This document shows, piece after piece, positions 12,720 through 24,857 of a stretch of DNA of 64,000 nucleotides. Where the stretch lies: assembly GCF_030247185.1 (NCBI RefSeq), contig NC_080571.1, forward strand, positions 233,323,666-233,387,665, given 5' to 3'. Numbering within the stretch: the stretch's first letter is position 1; the number at the start of each line of letters is the position of its first letter. The notes under the pieces are model-generated. The model ran no database searches and was not told the DNA's origin. It saw nothing but the letters and a program-made list of their open reading frames with translations. A program made the position numbers and the translations under genes. Source of the stretch: Malaya genurostris (lineage: Eukaryota > Arthropoda > Insecta > Diptera > Culicidae).

Positions 12720-13740
12720 GTTTTGTTTACAGTGAGTTGAAAATTTTACCATAGAAAAAAAATGGAATTGATTCGTGAATTTTCGTATAATGACTTATTA
12801 CGATTTTCGTCGTGGATTATCAAGACAAGAGAGTGTAGCACCATCCTTTGCGACTGGAATAACAAGTTCAATCGTGGGCTTAGTTCGTTTGCCGATGAAC
12901 TAGAAAAAGGTTCAGTTGTTTTACCAGAAAACATCGATGCTGTGTCCAAATCTGATAATGAAAAATCGCCATGTGACGTACCGTGAAATGGAGGCAGCCT
13001 TGGGCATTAGTGTGAGAAGCTTATATGTTATTTTGAATGAACATTTGATCGTAAAAAAACTTGTCTCTGTTGGTTCCCACATAATTTGACAATCTCTTAA
13101 AAAAGATACGTGTGGATTGCTGCAAAGGAATACTGAAAAAAGAAATCAATCTTGATGCTTCAAATTTGGTGTATAACATCTACACAGGTGACGAAATATG
13201 GATTTTCTCATATGGGCTCGAATCTAAACAGCAGTCGATTGTATGGGTGTTCCAAAAAGAACTAAATCCAACAAAAGTTGTTCGCGTTCGAAGCACTTCA
13301 AGGAAAATGGTATCTTGGTTTTTCGGTGTGAACGGACATATCGCTACCGTTGCTTTAGACAATTGTAAGATCGTCAATTCTGATTGGTATACAACCATTT
13401 GTTTGCCAGAAGTTTTTCATGAAATAAGGAAAACAAGAGCAAGACGCAAAATCATACTTAATCACGATAATGCAAGCACACATCGGCTTAAACAACCGAA
13501 TATTTGAGCATCCAAATTCTCGAATTTATGGACCACCCGCCGTATAATCCTGACTTGGCACCTAACGACCTCTATTTGTTCCTTTCCGTTAAAAATGAAT
13601 TGCATGGAGAGCCATTCAAACCATGTTTAAGGGGTACCTCAAGAAGAGTGTTATGAAAATTGGTTTAAGCGTATGCAAAAGTGTATAGATCATCTAGAAG
13701 AAAAAACATTAAAACCATTTCCGATCAAATATAATACTGT
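12720..13740 (+). pseudogene. Degenerate mariner transposase, third family
   Basis: The frame begins at 12762 (MELIREFSYNDLL...) and resumes after shifts at 13112-13507. There it carries the first catalytic aspartate block (YTGDEIWIFSYG), the conserved SKQQSIVWVFQ and TTICLPEVFHEIRKT segments, and the second catalytic block (LNHDNASTH). The third block is visible out of frame near 13525-13580 (DHPPYNPDLAPNDLYLF). The terminal WFKRMQKCID block is at about 13650-13690. All three acidic residues can be located, but at least three frame or stop breaks separate them. Terminal repeats were not resolved. Confidence 0.75.
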
Positions 13741-16354
13741 TTTTATTTTTAGGCGAAATACACAAGTAACAACCCTCATACAAATGAAAGTTGTTATAGG
13801 CCACAAAAATGATTTTACAAAAAGTACGAAATCGTCCGAAATATTCTTTAAACAATTCCAATTTAATTTCAATAAGAGAAGGCTGAAACTATTTCAAATC
13901 TTTCATTTGATTTAGGCCTCAAAATATCTAAATCGATTGATCCATCATCACGATAATTGGCTGGATGGAGAAATGCGCTACGGCGGTTACGTCACTTATA
14001 CGATTAATTCTGCGGAATGGAAAGCGACAATCACGAAAGATTCGAACATGATCTGTGACCTGGCTTTCAAACGAGTGAAGGTATGTTGAAATCGTTTCAG
14101 CCATTTTCAACAAAATTGATCGGATGGAAGATTGGGCACTTCTACGATTATGTCTCCGGAACAAGAAGTATCTGCCGTTTGGCCGTTGCCCTTCAAATCG
14201 ATTCAGCCATCTTCGGGGAAATTGGTGGATATAATAAACTTAGAAACACACACAGACTCACAGACATCTTCAGGGTCTGCGGGGTTCGTCGAATTCCTTT
14301 TTTTTCTGTAATTCTATGTCGTTTGTAGGGAGAAAGCCAAGAAGTGGCTCTTCGGTTACGTCACTTTTACGTTTGTGTCTCCGAAATCAGAACTTCAGTT
14401 GCTTTTTGAAGTAGATCAATAACCTAGTTGTAACTTATTTGATGAAATCTGTTCACCCATTTTCGAGAGAATTGTGCGCAATTCCGGATTTGAAAATGTT
14501 CACCATTTGCTCTTAAAATTTGATCCACGACGTAATAGTAGTCAACAAACTGGCTTAAGGTTCGAAAAATTGAGCAGATTTAAAAAAAGTCTAAATGAAA
14601 AAAAAAAAAAAAACGAGTCGAATAGTATTTAAAGCTGAGTCGAATGGTATTTAAATAACACTAGGGCTATCCGGGGCTCAAAAGTAAACAGTTGATTTTC
14701 ACAGCAGTTGTATATCCTTTTATAGTGATAGGCCAAAAAGACATTGAACTTGTAGACATTCACATCTATATATTTCGTCGTCGACTCATCAGCGCATAAG
14801 TAGTTTATGTTTAACTTTTAGTGCAACCTTGTGGTTCAACATAAATCACCGAGCAGATGTGAGGTAATGAAACTTGCAAAATACTCATTTTTATCTTCCC
14901 TGACGTGCCAAACGAATGTAGTTATTGCTAGTTGATGGTCAAACAATTTGACTTCCATTTGTCAATCTTCAGTTTTCCGTTTTGAAAGCAGTAGTGGCCA
15001 AAATATCGGTAGAATAAAATGAAAATGACAGAAGTGACAAGTATACATAATATAATTTCATACCACACTATTGGTAAATCTACTCACAAAATGACAAATC
15101 CCATCACATTAACACGGATATATTATTAATCTGTCGCACTGAATCAAATGGTATATGATTTTTCCGAATTTGAATGAATTCTATTTCTTTTCTCTAGAAT
15201 CAAACAGAGACCAAAATCCACCTTGTTGATACTCCCTCGTTTATTTGTCCGACAATTCTTTTCTGTCAAACACACGAATTCTATTTTTTACCTCGTGTTT
15301 CCCACCTTCTCCTGAAACTAGCAATCCGTTCTCGAAAGGAAAGCAGTTGAAACTTTCTGTTTTTTTGTAATTCATGTTATTTGAATGTATTCGGTTTCAC
15401 TAACGTAGCAAGCTCTATGTTCTACTTCCTCCATTCATCTGACATCAGATTGACACTGACTAACAGTTGACATGCTTTTGCGATGAAAATATTTCAATGG
15501 TCCAAATGAAAATCCCAGTGGCGACAAGACCAGAACACATGTTTAAACTCAACGATGAATTTTCCAATTTTCCTTCCTTCTTGTTGGTGACAAAATCCAT
15601 TGTCGTGAAGCTATATACAGGCAAACCGATACCTCAATTGTGATGTGCATCGTTTTAATGTTGATAGCAATCTATAATTTGGTTCCAATCCATCACCAAC
15701 TTTACGACCTTTGCTCAATTTAACGCATGAGAGGGTTCTGCTTGGATGAAGTTTCGCTGTCTTTCCAAGATCACTAGACGTCCCATGTGTTCGTCGTTCG
15801 TTTTCAAATAGCGGACACGGACACAAAGCCGAAATCCACCCATGAGCATGACCTTGGGAAATGTCTGATTTCCCATGTTTATTGACACTGCATCAACCAA
15901 TGTGCCTAGGGACATGTTTGTTTGGATTGTTCTGTCTTCTCGTGTTACTTTGGAATATGTATAGGCTTAGTTTGACATCGATCATCATTTGAAAGCAAAC
16001 TTGTACATCTTCAAAGCAGATAGAGAATGCTTGAATGTCGACATGGATTGAGGTCTTGGATGATTTGTGGTCGACGTCCAGTCAGTAAGATTTGTAATAT
16101 GTAATTGATTTAGGGTTAAATGCTAAATTCACTAATAGAATTACTTACTCCCCAGAATGAAGTTGAGACGAATAGTAAACGAAAGGCTCGTCCTTTGTCA
16201 TTATACATTAAATGTCTTTTTTTAGTCATTCATTGTTGTTATTTTCATCGGACATTACAGTTCAAATATTCAAAATTTGAGACTCGAAGAAACCACTCTA
16301 TTTTCTAATACACTAATAATTAATAGATAACTGTCATTGATCAAAATATAAAAT
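13741..16354. other. No gene recognised; repeat remnants
   Basis: 13930-14560 holds repeat-like blocks (GTTACGTCACTTATACG, TTCAGCCATTTTCAACAAAAT). 14765-14900 is a diverged relative of the 5651-6088 repeat. Overlapping short - strand frames at 15611-15915 have no recognisable motif and cover no splice-consistent gene. A 14-A run lies near 14600. Confidence 0.4.
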
Positions 16355-16500
16355 ACACAACAAAAATTTATGAAATATACAGTTGCCGCAAATCAACATA
16401 TGACACAATCCTGAAGACCGTAATTCGCAAAATGACTGAATTTTACAAAAATAATTTAAATATGAGTCAAATATACGTCGCTTTGCAAGCAGGCATGTAA
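16355..16500. repeat. Fragment related to the 6855 repeat
   Basis: Shares CGCAAAATGACTGAATTTTAC and surrounding blocks with about 6890-6960, in the same orientation. Short and diverged; no ends resolved. Confidence 0.4.
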
Positions 16501-16819
16501 ACTTACATGTTCCAGCACTTAAAAATATCTCAGAATGCCTTAAACATGTGTTAAATCAAGTGCAAAAATGTGTCATTTTTTATGCCTCCCTGAGCTCCAA
16601 AGCGCTATCTGCTTGGTAAAATTGTACGTATCAGTAACTGGCTCGTGATACAAAATGCTTGCCCGGCAGTGCTTCTCGTGGTTCGAACAACCAAACGGGA
16701 TAGCAGTTCAGGTGAATACATCGACGACATTTCTATGATTCTAAACTGACAACGCAGCTGACAACAATATTGAATTGATGGTTTTCGAATTACAGAGTGT
16801 TATGTACCAAAAACATAGA

Positions 16820-17420
16820 AAAAAATTGTCACTCACTTTTCTCAGAGATGGCTGAATCGATTTTTACAAACTTATACCGTTTTCGTTTTTGAACCTACAC
16901 GCGGGCGACTCGAACACGTGAAATGCGACCTAAACAACTCGTAAAAAAAGAAAAAAATAAACAAACTGGCATGGATGTCGTGGTTCGACCTGAGAAAATT
17001 TTCAGAGCGAAACTACGCGATTGGAGTCCGATCTAGAGCGATCTCGGGTTGCTAAAAACGAACGTCTCAAAGGTGGTTGGGCGACCCTGGACCATCTCAC
17101 GGGCTGCTCTAATCAATAAACGAAAACGGTATTAGATTCAAATGAATGGTCTTGTGATCTCATAGCTTTCTATTGAATTTCATCTTTATCCAACTTCCGG
17201 TTCCGAAATTACAAGGTAATATATGCAAATTTATGAAATTTTTTCCTTGAAATTCCTTAACCGATTTTCACAAACTGAGAGGCAAATAAAAGATCTCCAA
17301 ATTTTTTGAAAAGTCCTCGAAAAGTCAATCCGGATCCGACTTCCGGCGCTATTACAGATAAGTGAAGAGTTTTCAATTTCATGAGCATTTTTTCGCAAGT
17401 GATGACGAAACGAGGGGCAA
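16820..17420 (+). repeat. Degraded repeat A copy with nested MITE
   Basis: Contains the recurrent blocks of the dispersed family: CACTCACTTTTCTC, GAGATGGCTGAATCG, ATTCAAATGAATGGTC and AACTTCCGGTTCCG. Similar blocks recur in the same order in several places in this window. The copy is split by the 16877-17129 insertion. Confidence 0.55.
16877..17129. repeat. Nested 253-bp MITE, TA-flanked
   Basis: The ends CCGTTTTCGTTT and AAACGAAAACGG form an inverted repeat flanked by TA. The element splits repeat A exactly between ACAAACTTA and TTAGATTCAAATG, blocks that are contiguous in other copies, which supports insertion. The interior is GC-richer than the surroundings and non-coding. Confidence 0.7.
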
Positions 17421-17452
17421 ATTTTTATAAAACTTACTGGAAAAAATATGTA

Positions 17453-17945
17453 CGGGGTGTTCCACGGAAAATTAAAAATGCAATAATAATAAAAAAACAG
17501 TTTGATACATTTCAATGATTATACATTTATTTAAAAGGTTGATTCATGAAATTTATATGAAAAATAATTTCGTTCAAATGACCTCCACGGCTGGCAAGGC
17601 GATCCACCCACATTTTCAATTGTTTCTGGCTTTATGTCATTAATAGAAACATGAATTTCGTGCTAATTTTCGACCTCAATTTAATTGTTTCTGGATGGTT
17701 GGTGTAACATTTCTTTAACCACTCTCCGAAAAAAATAATCCAACTGCGTAAAAATCGCAGCTTTTCTGAGACCAATGCACATCACCATTTCCATCAATTT
17801 CTCGTTGTCTGAATGCCGTCCTGTTGAAACCAAACATTGTTCATAAATAAATTTCATGAATCAACCTTTCAAACCAATGTATAATCATTGAAACCTATCA
17901 AACCGTTTTCTATTATTGTATCGAAATTTCTCGTGGGATACCCTT
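17453..17945. mobile_element. 493-bp long-armed fold-back element
   Basis: The left end (CGGGGTGTTCCACGGAAAAT) and the inverted right end (AAGGGTATCCCACGAGAAAT) are followed by more than 100 bp of further arm similarity, including TTCAATGATTATACATT and AAGGTTGATTCATGAAATTT. TA flanks both sides. The centre includes GCCGTCCTGTTGAAACC, the antisense of a Tc1/mariner-type FQQDG block, so it likely derives from a transposase gene. A related right arm lies at about 24690-24857. Confidence 0.7.
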
Positions 17946-17999
17946 TAGTTGGCAGATCTTATCAGTTAGTGGATATATAAATCTACTTTAGGACTACTA

Positions 18000-19120
18000 G
18001 TTTCCGGCTTCCGGTTCCGAAAGCAACGATAATAGTTAAGAAAAGCTCCAAGACGGAACTCACTTCGATTTCTCAGCAAAGGGTAAAACGATTTTCACAA
18101 ATCTTGATTCAAATTAAAGCTTTCATTGTTCTAAAACATACTGTGCAGTTTCATCAAGATCAGACTTCTGCTTCCGAAATTATAGAGTGATGAGCGATCC
18201 GAAATTATAGGACCAAATTCAAACCGTCATACAAAATGACGATGCACGCATCGGTACGTGTACGGTACATGTTGATATGGAATAAGAAAGAAGCCTTTGC
18301 GAACGAAGCACACAGCATGCTGATTGGAAGCACATGAGCATGTGTTTCCAATCGTGTTGAAGAAAACAGAACGCCAAATGTCTATTACCGGTGTTTGATC
18401 ACGGCTCTGCGTCATCGGTATTGCGGTTGAATAAAACATTATTATTAAGTTTTCGAATCAGGTTAAAGTTTGGTTTACCGCCGTATTACACAAGTGTATT
18501 TTATACCGCTTAAATGTTATTTATTATTTCATTTCAAAGTAATTCAACAGCTGAAGATAGTAAAGTATATTTCTTATGAGAAAGACTACTTGTTTAATTA
18601 TAAATAATATCACTATTCATATTATTATTTTTTTAAATAGGTAGACGGTACTATGAATGATATTCCGATGAGTGATATGAACTGAGTTTCACAAACTTAG
18701 ATTCAAATTAGAGGTCTAATGGTTCCAAACAATGTTCCGGAATTTCATATGTATCCAACTTGATAGGGTGACATGCACCAAAAATATGGAAATAGTGCAT
18801 TAAAAATGTGAAAATAATGTCACTCACTTTTCACGGAGATGGCAGAACCGATTTTCACAAACTTATATTCATATAAAAGGTCTTATGGTTCCATACAAAG
18901 TTCCGGAATTTCATTTGGATCCAACTTCCGGTTCCAAAGTTATAGGGTGATATGCATAAAAATGTGAAAATAATGCACCAAAAATGTAAAAATAATGTCA
19001 CTCACTTTTCTCGGAGATGGAAAGTCTTAAGATGCCAGCTTTCGGTTCCGGAAGTACCGGCAATAATAATCAAATATGATAAAACAGAGATCGCTTACCT
19101 TTCTCACATATGATTCAACA
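18000..19120 (+). repeat. Repeat A, tandem degraded units
   Basis: Several diverged units of the blocks TCACTCACTTTTCTCGGAG, TTTTCACAAACTTA, TTCCGGAATTTCAT and CCAACTTCCGGTTCC repeat with a spacing of about 150-200 bp (for example 18650-18820 and 18825-19020). Non-coding. Confidence 0.55.
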
Positions 19121-19184
19121 GATTTTCACTAACTTAAATTCAAATGTAGTGTATCAATGTAGTAGTATTATGCAACAGGAATCG

Positions 19185-19340
19185 TTTTTTTTTGTTTCGA
19201 TTATAGAGGTTTCAACCTGGAAGTCATTCGCCTCTTCGGGCCAGAAAAATTTTCTAACCCTATTTGCGGGGTTGGGAGGCGAACCCAGGCGGGCTGCATG
19301 AAAGGCATCGACTTACCCATCACGCTATACCCGTTCACAC
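19185..19340 (-). repeat. tRNA-derived SINE, copy 1
   Basis: Read on the - strand, a tRNA-like head shows an A-box-like segment (TAGCGTGATGGGTAAGTCGA) and a degenerate B box (GGGTTCGCCTCC), then a body ending CTCTATAATCGAAAC and a poly-A tail (T run at 19185-19193). It shares this organisation with 24466-24612. It is not a functional tRNA gene: the acceptor and anticodon arms do not fold as expected. Confidence 0.7.
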
Positions 19341-20304
19341 AGAAATCTTCAAAACTATTTTTTGAACTTTTTTAAATTGTAGTATTTCGGGGAATTTCTG
19401 CTGTAATATACAAGAAAAAACTACAAGGATCAGCCACATGGGGTTTTTCGAGCCATTGATGTGGAACAAGGCAACCAAAATTTCTAATGATCTACAATCA
19501 AAAAGTTCAATCAATCCGAACCAACACCGAACATCATTTGTCTTGATTTTCATTTGTTTTATAGCCAACGAAATTACACTAATATCCCAAGTGTATGCAA
19601 TTATCTTTGTACATACTTGCGATTTCGATAATTAAGCTTCTCTTCGCCAAGCTTGTGTTCAAGTTTTTTATGCAAGCAGTTTTTTTAGCGTTAAGATTTT
19701 CTACGATTCTGCGATTTCGGTTGAAGCGATAAACTATTTCTCATTATCAATCGAGATCATCTAATATAAATTGGAAATTAATCTTAAGCATTCAAAACTT
19801 ATCCAGGGGTAGTTGTCAATTTCTCATGGGGAAGCGACATAACATGGAATTCCGAGATTGCATGACACAAGATCAGAGCATACCAATTAAGGGCTGAGGC
19901 CAGTGTGTTTTAGAGCGTTTCCAACAGCTTCGCTTATGCATCGATTGACCAATCAGAGCGATGCTCTCTCTTTGATTCATCGCTTACTCCTTCAAAACCG
20001 TCGTCTATGGCAGGGAAATCCGGTATGCCGGAAATTTTTAGCAGACAAAATGAACACTGCTCGCTACTAATCAAAATTTCAATCATATATAAATGAAAAT
20101 ACGTGGGTTGATACATTCAAATCGAAACGTAGAAATATTTCCTATCAAATGATGAAATAATATTAATAATCGATACAAAATAGACTGAGCTGTAAGTGTT
20201 CAAAACCTGACCACATTTCTACGTGTAGTTTTTCTTGAGTTTCTGATTTGCACCACTATATAGAAAATAAAGATGTGTTCCACATCAAAATGAAAATGAG
20301 AAAG
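19341..20304. other. No gene recognised
   Basis: No supported coding region and no bounded repeat; AT-rich. Confidence 0.4.
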
Positions 20305-21150
20305 GCATCTTTATACCACTAGGTGGATTAAAGCAGGTTTTTGCAGCATCGGCCTCAAGTGACGGTCTGAAATTTTTAACACACTTCTCCCTGTAGTTCT
20401 GGATTATCTTTTATTTGGGTCTTTTTTTGTGAAAATCGGTTGAGCCGCTGCAGAGAAAAGTGAGTGTGGGGAGAAAAGTGAGTGTGTTCTGTTTTGTAGT
20501 TGTTGGCCACAATTTCAAGGGACCATGTATTTCCTAAGCCGGTTTGTTTGACCAACAACTAATATGACCTGCAATTTGAATTATTAGGGCCCAAGTTAGA
20601 AGTTTGCACTATACGGCGGCTTGAAATTCCAAGCAATCACACTGTAATTCCGGAACCGGAAGTCAGATCCATATCAAATTTAGCAATTCTATAAAGGACA
20701 CCACGCCCTTTCATTTCTAAGTTTGAAAAAATCGTTCGAGCGGTCACATAGAAAAGTGAGTTAGTTTCATTTTGAAAATTTTGACCGCTGTTTCTGGTAC
20801 TTTCGCACCGGATTCCGGGAACCGGTATATCCGATGTGAGTTTGTGTGGTCTTCAACTTATAAGACCTGTAAAGTATTTAAAGTTAATTTAGTAGTTGTT
20901 TGTGAAAAATGAGATCATTTTTACATTTTTTATACGAAGGAAAACTTTTGAATTTGCGGTATATGTTCGTGAAAGTCGGTTCAGCCATCTCGGGGAAAAG
21001 TGAGTGAATATATTTCTCACACACACACACACATAAATACACACAGAGACAGCTACGTACTCGACGATCTGAGTTGAATGGTATATGACACTCGACCCAC
21101 CGGGCCTCGGTTCGAAAGTCAGTTTCCACAATGATTGCATAGCATTTCTA
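20305..21150 (-). repeat. Repeat A copy bounded by ACCACTAGGTGG
   Basis: One edge carries GAGAAAGGCATC and ACCACTAGGTGG (20315-20326). The interior repeats GAAAAGTGAGTG, GGAACCGGAAGTC and TTTCTCTGCAGCGG-like blocks. The other edge carries a CA microsatellite (21018-21034) followed by GGTATATGACACTCGACC. The same order of edges is seen at 54887-56065. Confidence 0.6.
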
Positions 21151-21155
21151 TAATA

Positions 21156-22080
21156 AAGGGTGATTTTTTAAGAGCTTGAGAACTTTTTTAAACAATAAAA
21201 CGCATAAAATTTGCAAAATCTCATCGGTTCTTTATTTTAAACGTTAGATTGGTACATGACATTTACTTTTTGAAGATAATTTCATTTAAATGTTGACCGC
21301 GGCTGCGTCTTAGGTGGTCCATTCGGAAAGTCCAATTTTGGGCAACTTTTTCGAGCATTTCGGCCGGAATAGCCCGAATTTCTTCGGAAATGTTGTCTTC
21401 CAAAGCTGGAATAGTTACTGGCTTATTTCTGTAGACTTTAGACTTGACGTAGCCCCACAAAAAATAGTCTAAAGGCGTCAAATCGCATGATCTTGGTGGC
21501 CAACTTACCGGTCCATTTCTTGAGATGAATTGTTCTCCGAAGTTTTCCCTCAAAATGGCCATAGAATCGCGAGCTGTGTGGCATGTAGCGCCATCTTGTT
21601 GAAACCACATGTCAACCAAGTTCAGTTCTTCCATTTTTGGCAACAAAAAGTTTGTTAGCATCGAACGATAGCGATCGCCATTCACTGTAACGTTGCGTCC
21701 AACAGCATCTTTGAAAAAATACGGTCCAATGATTCCACCAGCGTACAAACCACACCAAACAGTGCATTTTTCGGGATGCATGGGCCGTTCTTGAACGGCT
21801 TCTGGTTGCTCTTCACTCCAAATGCGGCAATTTTGCTTATTTACGTAGCCATTCAACCAGAAATGAGCCGCATCGCTGAACAAAATTTGTCGATAAAAAA
21901 GCGGATTTTCCGAATGGACCACCTAAGACGCAGCCGCGGTCAACATTTAAATGAAATTATCTTCAAAAAGTAAATGTCATGTACCAATCTAACGTTTAAA
22001 ATAAAGAACCGATGAGATTTTGCAAATTTTATGCGTTTTATTGTTTAAAAAAGTTCTCAAGCTCTTAAAAAATCACCCTG
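21156..22080 (-). mobile_element. DD41D Tc1/mariner element, 925-bp fold-back derivative, copy 1
   Basis: TA flanks at 21154-21155 and 22081-22082. The ends read (C/A)AGGGTGATTTTTTAAGAG inward and the arms match for about 174 bp. Both arms encode the same C-terminal transposase residues in opposite directions. The N-terminal half of the gene is therefore missing and replaced by an inverted copy of the 3' end. The sister copy at 41685-42609 has the same length and the same internal junction, so this derivative multiplied after it formed. Confidence 0.9.
21263..21922 (-). pseudogene. DD41D transposase, catalytic part only, copy 1
   Basis: A 219-codon open frame without an ATG at its start; the first residues come from the fold-back junction. 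The three catalytic aspartates are visible: FSDAAHFW (residue 17), MWFQQDGATCHTA (110) and LTPLDYFLWG (152). There are 41 residues between the last two, the DD41D spacing of rosa-type mariner relatives. The N-terminal DNA-binding domain is absent. It differs from copy 2 at two residues I can see: Ala for Glu right after the first Asp, and Arg for Leu in VQERPMHP. A product, if made, would lack end recognition. Confidence 0.85.
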
Positions 22081-22082
22081 TA

Positions 22083-24465
22083 GTAATTATAATATCAAAT
22101 ACTACAAATGAAAATCATATTAGACGTGACTGACTCATAATTTGACCTCTTTGGCTTGTTCACAAGATCGATATATAAAAAATGATCATTCTGTCCATTG
22201 AGTTAGACCAAACAGGTGATGAGTATTTTGAGACGGTTCCGATCAACAAAGTAGAAAAAAAAACACCTTGTCTGATTCTGTGAAAATATCTGTTCACTTA
22301 GCATACATCCAGAATGGCTGCCTTATATTTCACCGAAAATTTCGTTCATATTTCGATTAATTTCCTGGTACGCCTTGGACCATCTGCTCTTACACTGGGC
22401 AATACGATTTACTATCGGCGAAATAGCAACAATGGGGTGACATTCGTTTGCACTTCCGTAGCAGAGCGTGTCGTGTCAATCGATTATTTCTCAATAAGGA
22501 TAATTGAATAACTGACAGAATGGGGTGGTCGAAATTTAATAATTCGATATAAATTTTTTCAACACTTTTGTACTCGGCAGATCCTGCAGGAAATGTGAAA
22601 CAGGAGTTATCTTTACTACCCGGGAACATAAAGTTCCGCTAAATCGACTAGAATTGAGTATTTTAGATAGCTAATTCGTAATGAGCTGTATTTCCATTAC
22701 AAACAATTCATGTGGGTACACTTAGAGTAAGAGTTATTGAACTGATAATCAACTAATGGCACAGCCAATTATTCGCGGCATGATGCACATTTATGTGAGG
22801 GTGTTGTGGCGCATGCAAATCATACGCTCGTATTTTTTTTCCTTTCTCCTAAGTCCATTGGCCGCAACCCCTGTATGTTTTTTTTTCCACATTTTCCCTC
22901 GCACGCAGGACGATGCTACATCGACCGTGGCTTTCGCGCAATTAGAACGTACTGTAAAGACGAAGGATCTGCGTGCAGTGCGTCCGCAGCAACGCCCATG
23001 CATCGAAACTGGGTAGCCGTTGATTGTGTTGTGTTCGAATTGGAACCGATGCGATTAAACATATAGCGTCCTTGCTCCTGTTCCAATATTCAATCGATAG
23101 GTTTTATTTCGCACTGCTGTCGTTGGTTGACAGTTGGGTCGGCTTGACACAACAACAACAAGCAGAACTACGCGGTGCGATTCCGTTAGGCTACTGGAAA
23201 CAAATGGTAGGCTTGTGTCAAGATTTCACTGTATGTTTTCGGTGACGCTTGAGTTATTTCTGCCTTTTAGTCAGGGGTCGAAGTGAAAATAAGATTTCGG
23301 GTTGATAACTCTTCGTTTCACTGCAAACAGCAAAACTGCTCCCATGTGTTTTCATTCTGAATCAGTATGGATCTTTGTGTATATAACCGACTCATTTCAA
23401 TTTTGGGTATTAGTAAACAATTTTTAATTTCATTTACCACAAATGAAAAATTAAGTTCATAAAATGATCTAAAAATCTTTTAAACGCAAGTGATTTTATC
23501 AAGATCTATATACAAACAGTTTTTGTCAATCAAAAATATGAAGAATGAGCCGTCATTCATTTTTAAACATAATTTTACAGCCTACATCATCACATCTTAG
23601 AACAGATAATTGAATTGTACTAAATTTATTCCCAATTCAATGTGCAATCAAATTTCAGTCACAATTTTTTCTTAAGATTTCAGAAACAATTCACAATAAA
23701 AACTATCTGCGATCTACACATGAGTAAGCTAAGCTTCCTGTTTGTTAATCCTTCGACCAGAAGAAATGTATTTACGTTACGGCTCGTGAATGCTTTGTTT
23801 ACATCGTCAATATTTTTTCAAACCAGTAGAGGGGTTTATTCAACAATTCATTTCGCATGGTAAGGCCGTTGTGTGTTTACAATGGAAGTGGTTCGAAATA
23901 AGCATTCATTTCGGGGTCCCCCTTTGTGTTTGAATTGAGATGGGTCAGTATCGTTAAAAAAGTTTGCTTCACGAGGAGCTGTAAATTGAAGTGTGTCTTA
24001 AAAATTATACAGTTTCTAGCACCATAAAAGGTGCCGTTATATTTTAAGATATTTGATTAGATAATTTTAAAGCGTGTTTTCGTGTAAGTTGAAAAGCCAT
24101 GGCTTGCAACGCGATAGAATTTAGATCGTAGTTGGACTTCGTGATTGAATGAAAGTGTAAAAGTGCACAATGAACCAACATAACATGAAGCTAAAAAACA
24201 GCAAATCATTAACATTCATTTTCATAAAATGTTATAAATTCAATAATTTCATATTAGCTATATTATCACATCCAAAGGCTATTTATTCTACGTAGATAAA
24301 AATAATTTGTAATTTATATCATTTTTAAGCACATATTTGAAGCAGCAAAATTAATACAAAGATTCTTTATAGTTCATTATCTTCATCAATATAATTTCAA
24401 TGCTGAATTATTCGTTAATTTAAGAATACAATCTTATTCATTTGAAAATCTAATTTGTTTAATAA
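22083..24465. other. No gene assigned; GC-richer patch at 22870-23015
   Basis: 22895-23015 is GC-richer than its surroundings. It follows a pyrimidine tract and CGCACGCAG, which could be an acceptor, then an open stretch of about 34 codons (DDATSTVAFAQLERTVKTKD...) ending before GTAGCC. This could be a small exon or a 5' UTR, but nothing recognisable supports coding. The rest is AT-rich and unassigned. Confidence 0.35.
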
Positions 24466-24612
24466 ACGGGGGAACGGGTACAGCGTGATGGGTAAGTCGA
24501 TGCCTTTCACGCTGCCCACCTGGGTTCGATTCCCAACAGGGTCAGAAAACTTTTCTAGCCCGAAGAGATGAATGACCACAATGTTAATCTCTATAATCAA
24601 AACAAAAAAAAA
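24466..24612 (+). repeat. tRNA-derived SINE, copy 2
   Basis: The head carries an A-box-like CAGCGTGATGGGTAAGTCGA and a perfect B box GGTTCGATTCC (24523-24533). The body shares TTTTCTAGCCCGAAGAG and CTCTATAATCAAAACA with the copy at 19185-19340 and ends in an A-rich tail. RNA polymerase III transcription is inferred from the boxes. Confidence 0.75.
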
Positions 24613-24689
24613 TTATTGAATATGAAATGCTCTGCTGTTTATTAGATTTTTAAAGATTGTTCGCAGGGCACCGATTGTTCCGTTGGCTG

Positions 24690-24857
24690 TGTGGCACGTA
24701 GTGCCGTCCTGTTGACACCAAGTATTTTTCATAAATATCATAAATTTCACGAATCATCCTTTCAAATAAATTTAATCATTGACATATATCAAACTGCTTT
24801 TTTTTATTATTGCATTTTTAAATTCGAAATTTTTCGTGAGACACCCTGTAGTTATAT
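24690..24857. mobile_element. Truncated relative of the 17.5-kb element
   Basis: Contains TGTGTGGCACGTAGTGCCG and CGTCCTGTTGACACC (antisense of a transposase FQQDGATCHTA-type block). The right-arm sequence follows (CACGAATCATCCTTTCAAAT) and the end TTTTTCGTGAGACACCCTGT. Only one end is present. Confidence 0.65.

Noticed and set aside
15611..15915. Two overlapping minus-strand frames of 66-71 codons
   Set aside because: No recognisable domain and no continuation. Could be old gene or element debris.
22756..23066. Overlapping frames in a GC-richer patch
   Set aside because: Three frames are open at once, so openness reflects composition. Exon status left undecided.
24466..24540. tRNA gene candidate
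   Set aside because: A and B boxes are present but arms do not fold as a tRNA, and a body plus A-rich tail with a second copy at 19.2 kb show a SINE.
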